Below are positions 17,528-26,465 of a stretch of DNA of 64,000 bases, piece by piece (position 1 is the stretch's first letter; each line of letters begins with the position of its first letter). A program made the translations under genes and the position numbers. The notes beneath the pieces were generated by a model, which saw only the letters and a program-made list of their open reading frames with translations, was not told the origin of the DNA and searched no databases. Origin of the DNA: JBAYIE01 sp965279165 (lineage in GTDB: Bacteria; Bacteroidota; Bacteroidia; UKL13-3); contig OZ257140.1 in NCBI GenBank assembly GCA_965279165.1, positions 1,612,001 to 1,676,000 of the forward strand, written 5' to 3'.

Positions 17528-19878
17528 TCTTTGGGGAGGTGTTGAGGTGTTGAAGTGTTGAAGTGTTTTGGTGCTGGGTGTTTTAGTACTAGGTCTCCTT
17601 AAAATTAAACTAATATTTTCAAGGTCATTAGTCAGAAGTCATTTGTAAATTCAATTTTCAATTCATAGTTTGTTTTTTGGCTTCATGCCAAACGAGAATT
17701 TCCATCGGTGTAATCTGTGTAATCTGTGGCAAAAAAAGCGGTCGGCATTCAGTGGTCGGTCAAAAGTCATAAGCAAATACATGTGTTTTGGTACTGGGTG
17801 TTTTAGTACTTAGTTCTCCTTAAAATTAAACTTATATTTTTAAGTTAGCATTTATAAAAGGTTTTTGGTCAAAAGTCGGTGGTCATTAATGAACTCTGAA
17901 CGGACAACTTTGAACCCTAAACCATCAGCAACTTATTGGCTTCATGCCAACCGTAAATATTATTTTCAGAAATCTGTGTAATCTGTGGCGATAAAAAGGG
18001 GTTAGGGGACAGAGGTAAGAGGTAAGAGGTCAGTGATTAGTGATTGGGGGGTCAATGATTAGTGAACTGTGATTCCTCAGCCATTATCAACTTCTTGGCT
18101 TCATGCCAACAGAGAGCCCTTTTCAAATCTTTGCGTCCTTAAAAACAGAGACAATGCTTTGTGCTCTTTGCGGTTAAAAGAAGAGGTGTTTTAGTGCTGG
18201 GTGTTTTAGTACTAGTTCTCCTTTAAATTAAGCTTATATTTTTAAGTTAGCATTTATAAAAGGTTTTTGGTCAAAAGTCGGTGGTCATTAATGAACTCTG
18301 AACGGACAACTTTGAACCCTAAACCATCAGCAACTTATTGGCTTCATGCCAACCGTAAATATTATTTTCAGAAATCTGTGTAATCTGTGGCGATAAAAAG
18401 GGGTTAGGGGACAGGGGTAAGAGGTAAGAGGTCAGTGATTAGTGATTGGGGGGTCAATGATTAGTGAACTGTGATTCCTCAGCCATTATCAACTTCTTGG
18501 CTTCATGCCAACAGAGAGCCCTTTTCAAATCTTTGCGTCCTTAAAAACAGAGACAATGCTTTGTGCTCTTTGCGGTTAAAAGAAGAGGTGTTTTGGTACT
18601 GGGTGTTTTAGTACTTAGTTCTCCTTAAAATTAAACTTATATTTTCAGTGATAATCTTCAAAGTTCATTAGTCATTAGTCATTGGTCTTAAGTCATTTGT
18701 AAATTTAATTTTCAATTCATAGTTTGTTTTTTGGCTTCATGCCAAACGAGAATTTCCATCGGTGTAATCTGTGTAATCTGTGGCAAAAAAAGCGGTCGGC
18801 ATTCAGTGGTCGGTCAAAAGTCATAAGCAAATACATGTGTTTTGGTACTGGGTGTTTTAGTACTTAGTTCTCCTTAAAATTAAACTTATATTTTTAAGTT
18901 AGCATTTATAAAAGGTTTTTGGTCAAAAGTCGGTGGTCATTAATGAACTCTGAACGGACAACTTTGAACCCTAAACCATCAGCAACTTATTGGCTTCATG
19001 CCAACCGTAAATATTATTTTCAGAAATCTGTGTAATCTGTGGCGATAAAAAGGGGTTAGGGGACAGGGGTAAGAGGTAAGAGGTCAGTGATTAGTGATTG
19101 GGGGCTCAATGATTAGTGAACTGTGATTCCTCAGCCATTATCAACTTCTTGGCTTCATGCCAACAGAGAGCCCTTTTCAAATCTTTGCGTCCTTAAAAAC
19201 AGAGACAATGCTTTGTGCTCTTTGCGGTTAAAAGAAGAGGTGTTTTAGTGCTGGGTGTTTTAGTACTAGTTCTCCTTTAAATTAAGCTTATATTTTCAAG
19301 GTCATTGGTCATTAGTCAGAAGTCATTTGTAAATTCAATTTTCAATTCATAGTTTGTTTTTTGGCTTCATGCCAAACGAGAATTTCCATCGGTGTAATCG
19401 GTGTAATCTGTGGCAAAAAAAGTGGTCGGTCAAAAGTCAGTTGTCATTCGGTTGAAATCCTTTGTGCACTTTGCGTAAAAATCTTCGCGCTCTTCGCGGG
19501 TTAATAATTAGTCATTTATGGAACAAATAATAATGCCACCCTTTCAGGGTTTTGATCCGACCTATATTGTTTTTCTATAATGGTGTCACCCCTTCAGGGT
19601 TTTTGACCACTAAATCAAAAAGTCATTTAAGACTATACGCAGCGCCCTTCTCGGTTAAACAACTCCCGACATATATCGCAACATAGCCAATTTAAATCAT
19701 TCAATTATCAAACAAAAAATATCTCAAATACCATCATACTCACTTTCAGTAAAATCTCCTTAGTACCCATCCAATCATGCAATCATTCTATCATCCAAAA
19801 TTAACATATACTCACTTACTCATTTACTCATTTTCTTCCTCCTTTTCCCTATTTTCGCCTCCAATACAATTACCCCGA
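17528..19878. repeat. 2.3 kb macro-repeat locus with unit order B-A-A-B-A-B
   Basis: No gene. Using CTGGGTGTTTTAGT as a marker (17574, 17794, 18197, 18599, 18848, 19251), the spacings are 220, 403, 402, 249 and 403 bp. These define unit A (about 403 bp, three near-identical copies) and unit B (about 190-249 bp, three copies). A holds two TTGGC-TTCAT-GCCAA hairpins, GTGTAATCTGTGGCG, and a CTTTGCGTCC...CTCTTTGCGG segment. B holds one such hairpin and GTGTAATCTGTGTAATCTG. From 19431 to 19783 comes the inverted relative of the 10.5 kb element, with two CCC/GGG hairpins at about 19549 and 19586. ACTCATT units lead into pheT. Confidence 0.9.
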
Positions 19879-22284
19879 ATGAAGATATCGTATCATTGGC
19901 TTAAAGAAATTATCAAATCTGATATAACAGTAGAAAAAACTGCTGAATTACTAACAGGTTGCGGACTAGAAGTTGAATCTGTTGAACCATACGAATCCCT
20001 TAAGGGGGCTTTAAAAGGCATTAAAATCGGAGAGGTAAAAACCTGCATCAAACATCCCAATGCCGATAAACTTAGTTTAACAACAGTTGATGTTGGAGGT
20101 GAAAATCTATTGCAAATTGTTTGTGGTGCTCCAAATGTTGCAGCCGGACAAAAAGTATTGGTAGCAACGGTTGGAACAACTATTTACCCAACAAAAGGAG
20201 ATCCATTTGAAATTAAAAAATCAAAAATACGCGGCGAATTCAGCGAAGGTATGATCTGTGCCGAAGATGAATTAGGAATGGGAACAAGCCATGATGGTAT
20301 TATGGTTCTTCCTTCGGATTATATAGTAGGAAAAGATGCCATCCACTATTTCTCGGTTTATACCGATTATTTGATAGAGATTGGTCTAACTGCAAACCGT
20401 GGCGATGCAGCATCTCATCTTGGTGTAGCCCGCGATTTAAAAGCATTAGGTGTTGGTAAGGTAAAAGCGTATTCCAATAAAATAGATGGATTAACCTCCA
20501 ATTTTCCAATTGAAGTTAGCATTGAAGATACACAAACTTGCAAGCGTTATTCCGGAGTATTGATTTCCGGTATTACCATAAAAGATTCGCCGGATTGGTT
20601 AAAAAATAAATTAAAAGTAATTGGCATCAATCCAATCAACAATATTGTTGATGCTACCAACTATGTATTACATGAAATGGGTCAACCATTACATGCATTT
20701 GATGCAGATAAAATTGCAGGCGATAAAATCATCGTTAGAAATGGTTTTAAAGGAACGGTTTTTACCACCCTTGATAAAACTGAACGAAAACTCACAGCAG
20801 AAAACTGCATGATTTGCGACGCCGAAAAACCTTTGGCAATTGCAGGCGTATTCGGTGGACTTGATTCAGGTATCACATCCGAAACAAAAAATATATTTAT
20901 CGAAAGTGCCTATTTCGATGCCGCTTCTATTCGCAAAACTGCTCGTCAACATGGTTTGTCAACCGATGCTTCCTTTCGTTACGAACGCGGTACAGATCCC
21001 AATATAACTGTAAGTGCACTCGCACGCATTGTGCCAATTATTTTGGAAATTGCCGGTGGTAAAGTTTCTTCCGGATTAACCGATTTGTATCCGGAAAAAG
21101 TTGCAAATACGGAGATACATTTTTCGTTTCATAAATTAAATCAATTACTCGGACAAGAAATTCCAGCTACTGAAGTTAAACGCATACTTGCCGATTTAGA
21201 TATAATAACATTGAACGAACAAGAAGGAAATCTGCTTTTGTCAGTTCCTCCTTTTCGAGTTGATATCAAACGACAAGCAGATGTTGCAGAAGAGATTGTA
21301 CGAATTTACGGACTAAATAATATTGCCATTCCATCACAATTAAAATCAGTACTAACGCGCTCAGCAGATGAGGATGCATTTATTTTGCGCAACCAAATTT
21401 CAGACTTTTTAAGCCATAATGGATTTTTTGAAATTTTGTGTAACTCTCTTACCAAATCGGCTTATTACCCGGAAGAGGAATTAAATAATGCGGTGCGTAT
21501 ATTAAATCCATTAAGCAGTGATTTGGATATCATGCGCTTATCTATGTTGTATAACGGACTCGAAATGTTGCAGTACAATGCCAATAGAAAAAGCAAACAA
21601 ATCAAAGCCTATGAATTTGGAAATACCTACCAAACATCCGTAAATGGTTATATTGAAACACCACATTTCTCCTTATTTATAACCGGGAGCCAACAAAAAG
21701 AGAATTGGCAGCAACCGCAACAGGATAGCAATTATTATGCAATGAAAGATGCGGTTGAAAAATTACTTCACCGGGCTGGAATTGGAAATTTACAGTTTGA
21801 ATATTCGGCCGATACCCGCACATTAACACAATATACCAAAGTACTGGTCGATCAAAAGGAGGTTGCGGTTTTTGGCTGTTTGTTAACCGAAGTATGCAAC
21901 AAATTTGATCTGGACCAGAGTGTGTTTTATGCCGATATTTTTTGGAATCAAATCAAAACTATTAAAAACAACAGGAAAACAGTGGTTAAACCACTATCTA
22001 ATTTCCCAAGTGTTCGGAGGGATCTTGCTTTGGTTCTCGACCAACATGTAAAATATGCAGATCTTGAAAAGAAGGCTTTTCAAACTGCACCCGATCTAAT
22101 CAAAGAAGTAAATGTGTTTGATGTTTACCAAGGCGATAAAATCGAAAAAGGAAAAAAATCATACGCACTTAGTTTTATTCTGCTCGATGAAAACAAAACA
22201 CTGACAGATATTGAAATCGATAGTGTTATGCAGAAATTGATTAAAGGATTTGAAAAAGACTTTGGTGCTGTGTTGAGGCATTAG
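19879..22284 (+). CDS. pheT: Phenylalanine-tRNA ligase beta subunit
   Basis: An 801-residue subunit of the alpha2-beta2 enzyme that charges tRNA-Phe. MKISYHWLKEII opens it. An OB-fold tRNA-binding domain follows (GIKIGEVKTCIKHPNADKLS, about residues 42-150), then B3/B4 editing (IVDATNYVLHEMGQPLHAFD, about 215-380), B5 (about 405-475), a catalytic-like core (LNPLSSDLDIMRLSMLYNGL), and a C-terminal anticodon-binding FDX-ACB domain (FPSVRRDLALVLD, to the end). Length and domain order are normal. The start at 19879 is chosen because 34 upstream codons are translated repeat text. pheS is not in the window, so the two subunit genes are separated. Confidence 0.97.
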   Translation: MKISYHWLKEIIKSDITVEKTAELLTGCGLEVESVEPYESLKGALKGIKIGEVKTCIKHPNADKLSLTTVDVGGENLLQIVCGAPNVAAGQKVLVATVGTTIYPTKGDPFEIKKSKIRGEFSEGMICAEDELGMGTSHDGIMVLPSDYIVGKDAIHYFSVYTDYLIEIGLTANRGDAASHLGVARDLKALGVGKVKAYSNKIDGLTSNFPIEVSIEDTQTCKRYSGVLISGITIKDSPDWLKNKLKVIGINPINNIVDATNYVLHEMGQPLHAFDADKIAGDKIIVRNGFKGTVFTTLDKTERKLTAENCMICDAEKPLAIAGVFGGLDSGITSETKNIFIESAYFDAASIRKTARQHGLSTDASFRYERGTDPNITVSALARIVPIILEIAGGKVSSGLTDLYPEKVANTEIHFSFHKLNQLLGQEIPATEVKRILADLDIITLNEQEGNLLLSVPPFRVDIKRQADVAEEIVRIYGLNNIAIPSQLKSVLTRSADEDAFILRNQISDFLSHNGFFEILCNSLTKSAYYPEEELNNAVRILNPLSSDLDIMRLSMLYNGLEMLQYNANRKSKQIKAYEFGNTYQTSVNGYIETPHFSLFITGSQQKENWQQPQQDSNYYAMKDAVEKLLHRAGIGNLQFEYSADTRTLTQYTKVLVDQKEVAVFGCLLTEVCNKFDLDQSVFYADIFWNQIKTIKNNRKTVVKPLSNFPSVRRDLALVLDQHVKYADLEKKAFQTAPDLIKEVNVFDVYQGDKIEKGKKSYALSFILLDENKTLTDIEIDSVMQKLIKGFEKDFGAVLRH

Positions 22285-22491
22285 GCATTGGTCATTGACA
22301 ATTAGTCATTGGTCATTGGTCATTAGTCATTGGTCATTAGTCATTAGTCATTAGTTCATTAGTCATTGGACCGGTAGACATTGGACTGATTGACTTTGGA
22401 CTGAATAACTTTGGACATACTTACATTGCGCAACCCAACATCAAACAATACTTCAATTCTCCATGCATTTCCAATTCCACCTACAAATCCC
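22285..22491. repeat. CATTGGT/CATTAGT heptamer tract
   Basis: A degenerate 7 bp microsatellite directly follows the pheT stop: about a dozen CATTGGT or CATTAGT units from 22287 to 22365, decaying into GACATTGGACTGATTGACTT-like phrases of 13-14 bp. No gene was seen. The same heptamers occur inside the macro-repeats at 17.6 and 18.7 kb. Confidence 0.8.
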
Positions 22492-22499
22492 TAATTTTG
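22492..22499 (+). promoter_or_regulatory. -7 box of the persulfide-dioxygenase-like gene
   Basis: TAATTTTG matches TAnnTTTG and lies 19 bp before the ATG at 22519. No convincing -33 element was seen. Confidence 0.45.
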
Positions 22500-22518
22500 C
22501 ATCATTAACCCATAACCC

Positions 22519-23898
22519 ATGCATATCCAACAACTATACACCAATTGCCTCGCACAAGCTGCTTATTATATAGAAAGCAACGGAGAAGCGGCAATTATAG
22601 ATCCGCTTCGCGATTATGAAGCATATATACAATTAGCAGAAAGTCGGGGCGCACAAATCAAATATATTTTCGAAACCCATTTTCATGCTGATTTTGTTAG
22701 TGGACATATCGATTTAGCAAAAAAAACAGGAGCAGCAATTGTATACGGACCAACAACCCAAACTTCTTATCCGGTTTATGTTGCTGCAGATAACGAAGAG
22801 TTGCAATTGGGAAAAATTACCATTAAAATTTTGCATACACCCGGACATACACCTGAATCGAGTTGTTATTTATTAAAAGATGAAACCAACAACGATTATT
22901 GCATTTTTACCGGCGATACCTTGTTTGTTGGCGATGTTGGTCGTCCGGATCTTCTGGATGGTATTATGACCAAAGAAGAGCTTGCAGGTATGATGTACGA
23001 CTCTTTACATCATAAATTAATGCCTTTATCAGACAAAGTTATTGTATATCCTGCACATGGAGCCGGTTCGGCTTGCGGTAAAAATATTGGTAAGGAAACT
23101 TTCTCAACGATTGGCGAGCAAAAGAAATTGAATTATGCATTGCAACTCATGTCGCGCGAAAAATTTATTGCTATACTAACCGATGGCATTACACCTGCAC
23201 CTGCATACTTCTTTAAAGATGCTAAACTAAACAAACAAGGATATGTAGCCATTGAAGACGTGTTGGAACATGGATTAAAACCCTTAACCGTTCTCGAAAC
23301 AGATATACTTCGCCAACAAGGAATGACAATTATCGATACGCGGCATCCGGATACTTTTGAACAAGGATTTATTCCGGGAGCGATCAATTTCGGACTTAAC
23401 GGACAATTTGCCATTTGGGCAGCAACTGTGTTGGATATAACGCAACCATTGGTTATCGTTTGTGACGAAGGAAAAGAAAAAGAAAGTATCGAACGACTTG
23501 CGCGTGTAGGGTTTGATAATATGCAGGGCTTTTTGCAAGGCGGATTTCAGGCTTGGCTTGATGCTGGCAAACGCTACGATATGATCATATCGGTTGATGA
23601 AGAAGAATTTGAATTAGATGCCAAACATACCGATATCAAAATATTAGATGTTCGTAAAACCGGCGAATGGAAAGACCTTCACCTTAAAAAAGCAACACAC
23701 GAACCATTAGACAATTTGAACAAGACTTTTGAAAAACTCGACAAAGACGCTGAATACCTCGTGCATTGTGCCGGCGGCTACCGCTCCATGATTGCAGCCT
23801 CCTACCTCAAATCAAAAGGATTTCAACGCGTAAAAAATGTATATGGTGGCTTTGCAAAAATCAAAGAAATGAAGCTGCCGATGGAGAAGAGTTCCTAG
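22519..23898 (+). CDS. MBL-fold persulfide-dioxygenase-like protein with two rhodanese domains
   Basis: 459 residues. Residues 1-225 form a metallo-beta-lactamase fold (ETHFHADFVSGH at 51-62, LHTPGHTPESSCY, FTGDTLFVGDVGRPDL, YPAHGAGSACG). The usual HxHxDH is HFHADF here; loss of that last His is compatible with the mononuclear iron site of ETHE1-type persulfide dioxygenases. Two rhodanese domains follow, about 265-355 with Cys in VIVCDEGKEKES, and about 370-455 with the active loop CAGGYRS. The family oxidises glutathione persulfide and moves sulfane sulfur, so a role in sulfide or thiosulfate handling is likely. It is monocistronic and cytoplasmic. Confidence 0.88.
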   Translation: MHIQQLYTNCLAQAAYYIESNGEAAIIDPLRDYEAYIQLAESRGAQIKYIFETHFHADFVSGHIDLAKKTGAAIVYGPTTQTSYPVYVAADNEELQLGKITIKILHTPGHTPESSCYLLKDETNNDYCIFTGDTLFVGDVGRPDLLDGIMTKEELAGMMYDSLHHKLMPLSDKVIVYPAHGAGSACGKNIGKETFSTIGEQKKLNYALQLMSREKFIAILTDGITPAPAYFFKDAKLNKQGYVAIEDVLEHGLKPLTVLETDILRQQGMTIIDTRHPDTFEQGFIPGAINFGLNGQFAIWAATVLDITQPLVIVCDEGKEKESIERLARVGFDNMQGFLQGGFQAWLDAGKRYDMIISVDEEEFELDAKHTDIKILDVRKTGEWKDLHLKKATHEPLDNLNKTFEKLDKDAEYLVHCAGGYRSMIAASYLKSKGFQRVKNVYGGFAKIKEMKLPMEKSS

Positions 23899-24131
23899 TG
23901 CTTAGTGTTTTAGTACTGGGTGTTTTAGTCCAAGGTAAAATTATCGTTAAGAATAATTCCGACTTTTTGTAACCCGCAGCGGACGGTCGTCCGCCGGTAA
24001 TAACCGCAACGGACGGACGTATGCCGGCAAACTAAACCGTAAAATTTTTGCTTACAAAATTACCATTCGAACAAATTATGCAGCGGACAGTAGTTCTCCG
24101 GTAAATTAAACCGATAACTTTTTTGCTTTTT
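23899..24131. repeat. GCGGAC hairpin repeats
   Basis: After a short GTGTTTTAGTACTGGG run, the tract has three decaying copies of a CGCAGCGGACGGTCGTCCGC-like unit (about 23975, 24006 and 24079). The first contains the hairpin GCGGAC-GGTC-GTCCGC (23979-23994). A relative, TACCTGCGGA-CAGCCA-TCCGCAGGTA, lies at 45826. The repeats are GC-rich against an AT-rich background. No gene was seen. Confidence 0.7.
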
Positions 24132-24374
24132 CTATTCGTCAGTAGTTTTACTTGCTTGTACAAATAGTTCATGGATACTAATTCCAATAATTTTACAGAT
24201 TTGTTATAAAATCTGAATATTAATATACGTAAACTTACCTTGTTCAATCTTAGCATAGCTGCTATGACTCTTGAATCCTAATTTCACCGACATACTCAAC
24301 TCCGTTTCACCACATGCAATTCTGCCAGTTCGGATGACTTTTCCAATTTTAACTGCATCGAGTTCAAGCTCCAT
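24132..24374 (-). pseudogene. XRE/Cro-type HTH regulator interrupted by an in-frame stop
   Basis: From ATG 24374 the frame gives 56 codons (MELELDAVKIGKVIRTGRI..., SYAKIEQGKFTYINIQIL), then TAA at 24206-24204. It continues in the same frame as QICKIIGISIHELFVQ-ASKTTDE to a TAG at 24132. The whole 80-residue product is a standard five-helix XRE domain, and the stop falls between helix 4 and helix 5. No frameshift is needed. Either the gene has died by one nonsense change or a truncated 56-residue protein is made. The ORF in another frame over 24032-24256 is a shadow. A perfect inverted repeat 34 bp upstream is its likely operator. Toxin-antitoxin partners were sought and not seen. Confidence 0.7.
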
Positions 24375-24407
24375 ATAAGGTTTTGTTTGATAACAAAATT
24401 AATCAAA

Positions 24408-24444
24408 TTGTCTTATAAAGATAACGATTGTCTTTATAAGACAA
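24408..24444. promoter_or_regulatory. Perfect 14 bp inverted repeat, likely operator of the XRE gene
   Basis: TTGTCTTATAAAGA (24408-24421) and TCTTTATAAGACAA (24431-24444) are exact reverse complements separated by 9 bp. The centre-to-centre distance of the arms is 23 bp, about two helical turns. It lies 34 bp upstream of the start at 24374, a normal site for autorepression by an XRE dimer pair. There is no T-run, so a terminator is less likely. Confidence 0.6.
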
Positions 24445-24561
24445 CGATATTTCTATTTAAACTTAAATTTACTTATAATCTTTGATTACCCAAAACGGAA
24501 TAGCTATTTCATCGGGTTTGAAAAACACTTAAATAATACCATATGGATAAAACACAAACCA

Positions 24562-24589
24562 TTGCTAGTATAAACCCCTACTAGGTTTG
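24562..24589 (+). promoter_or_regulatory. Promoter of the frameshifted T9SS gene
   Basis: TTG (24562-24564), 17 bp, then TAGGTTTG (24582-24589), matching the Bacteroidota TTG/TAnnTTTG promoter. It gives a leader of about 47 nt before the ATG at 24643. The box lies within a loose inverted repeat, ATAAACC...GGTTTAT (24570-24597). Confidence 0.6.
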
Positions 24590-24642
24590 CGGTTTATAAA
24601 ACCAATTTTCACTTTTTTTTATCAATTAAAAATTTAACAATT

Positions 24643-26381
24643 ATGAAAAATTTACTTTTAATAGGGTTGACATTAACAATGTTAAATGTCGATGCACAAT
24701 ATTTCGATAACAAATACGAATCCTTCAAAATGGGTAGTGGGTTAACAACGGTTTCGACAGGAGACGGCCATCTTTTAGCAGGAATCGTTAACGTTAATCA
24801 TGATATTTCGGTAATAAACACTAACATTTCAGGAGGCTTTAGTGGTTCAAATTTCAAGAAAGGATATCATTTAAAATACAATAACCATGATGCTGTTATA
24901 AATGGTGCTGAAGCAATAGAATATGCTAATGGAAATGCATTTGCAGTAGTAGGTTCATTTACTACTTTGCAAGACGAATATGGTATTTTCTATTTGAATC
25001 TAAGCACTAGTGGTACAGTGAATTTAGTTACATGTTATACCTTTACCGATGAACTAACTGTCAAATCCATTTGTGAATCAACACAGACAGCCGGTGATAT
25101 TTTTGTTACTGAGATGTTAATGGAGAGAAGGTTTTTGTTGCTCGATTAACTGTATCAGGTGCTATGACTTGGGGATGGATTTATAGCACGCAGTATGGTT
25201 GGACGCCCTCAGGAACTCCTCCATCAAGTCCGGATCCGGTTATTGTAAATGATATCATTCAAACACAGCATTATGATGCAACATTTGGTGGATATCCTGT
25301 TATTGTTGTGGGTGGCAAATTCAGCCCTACTGCATTTGGAGTAAACACAGATTGGAATGGAATGTGGATGTGCGTTGATCCGGATAGTGGGTTTACTTTT
25401 CCTATCACTTTATACGATACACATTCTGCAACAGATCCAGAATCAAATGAAATTTTCTCAGGTGTTTGTAGTACACCTAATGGGTACTATGTATCGGGCA
25501 AATGTGAAAATCTTTATGGTACTGATCTTTTTAATAATTGGGTAACTAAGATTGCACACCAATCAGCGTCCGGTTGGCCTACTATAAATTGGTCAAATAT
25601 TTATCCTTCTGTAATTTCCGGCTCAGATTACTCTTTGCTTGCAGATATTAAATATAGAAATGCAACAGATGAGTTATATGCAATTGGTAAAGATTTCGAT
25701 ACAGACCACCAGCGATTAACATTGGTTAAACTTGACGCGGCAGGAAACATCCTAACAGGCAGATATTATGATCGTGGCTCAATAGATGTTCTTGAACCGG
25801 TGGACATTGACTTAAATACCAATGGTACGGCTAATGGAGTCGGATTGTACAGTTATACTTCAGATGCATTTAGCATGAACATTCTAAAGGGATACTTTAA
25901 TGGGGTTTATGACTGTTCATCTTCTTCCTATGCGCCAAGCGACGCTCCTATTACTCTAACTTCATATGGCGGGAATCTTTTTGGAGAAGAATTTGAAAAC
26001 GGGGAGATTGTTGTAGATGAAGTATATAACTTGGATTACACTGATGATTGTTATGCAGAAACTGTTGTAGGTGGAAATAATTCGTTTGTAGGAATCCGAA
26101 AGTTAAATACAAATCAAATATTTGAAAGTAGATTATATCCCAACCCTTTAGAAAATAACAGTATATTACATTTGCAAATTGCAGCTGCAACAAGTGGAAG
26201 TTTAGAAATTACAGTTTTTGATTTGATGGGGAAAGTGGTTTTTATTAAAACAGTTGAAACTAAATCGGGTAATAATATAGTGGACATAGCTTACTCAGAA
26301 TTGAAGTTAAATGCCGGGATATACCTATTCAAAGCTAAATCCGTGGAACAGACCATTTCATATCGAATGATACTTAAGTAA
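24643..26381 (+). pseudogene. Secreted T9SS type A cargo protein with one frameshift
   Basis: Two abutting frames make one protein. 24643-25149 begins with signal peptide MKNLLLIGLTLTMLNVDA and runs to ...GDIFVT, then goes out of frame. The continuation in the next frame is DVNGEKVFVARLTVSGAMTW..., read on to 26381. Restoring one base near 25110 (ACTGAGAT as ACTGGAGAT) joins them. The full product would be about 578 residues, with a beta-propeller-like body and a C-terminal type A sorting domain (RLYPNPLENN, ITVFDLMGKVVF, LNAGIYLFKAKS, YRMILK). This may be a real decay event or a one-base sequencing error; there is no slippery motif suggesting programmed shifting. Confidence 0.8.
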
Positions 26382-26396
26382 TTATAAGTTCAATGT

Positions 26397-26428
26397 TTTG
26401 ATTTTAAACTATTTATAGATTAACTTTG
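26397..26428 (+). promoter_or_regulatory. Promoter of the second T9SS type B gene
   Basis: TTTG (26397-26400), 20 bp, then TAACTTTG (26421-26428). The box and its flank TAACTTTGAGT are identical to those of the first paralog, although the surrounding sequence differs. The -7 box is itself part of the inverted repeat at 26422-26460. Confidence 0.6.
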
Positions 26429-26460
26429 AGTGATGTGGAATTTCCATATCACTCAAAGTT
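26422..26460 (+). terminator. 17 bp inverted repeat overlapping a -7 box and a gene start
   Basis: AACTTTGAGTGATGTGG (26422-26438) pairs with CCATATCACTCAAAGTT (26444-26460) with one G-T style mismatch and a 5-base loop AATTT. It is followed by TGTTAATG, where the ATG at 26466 begins the gene. It could end the transcript of the type A gene (stop 26381), act as an operator on the promoter, or fold at the 5' end of the new mRNA. Confidence 0.55.
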
Positions 26461-26465
26461 TGTTA

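Noticed and set aside
17528..19878. Insertion sequence or MITE with coding capacity
   Set aside because: No transposase frame and no clear terminal inverted repeats with target duplication were found; repeat-family status only.
24032..24256. Minus-strand 74-codon ORF
   Set aside because: It runs out of frame with the XRE domain; the XRE frame with one in-frame stop explains the region better.
25105..25115. Programmed ribosomal frameshift in the T9SS type A gene
   Set aside because: No slippery heptamer or stimulatory stem was seen; a one-base loss is simpler.
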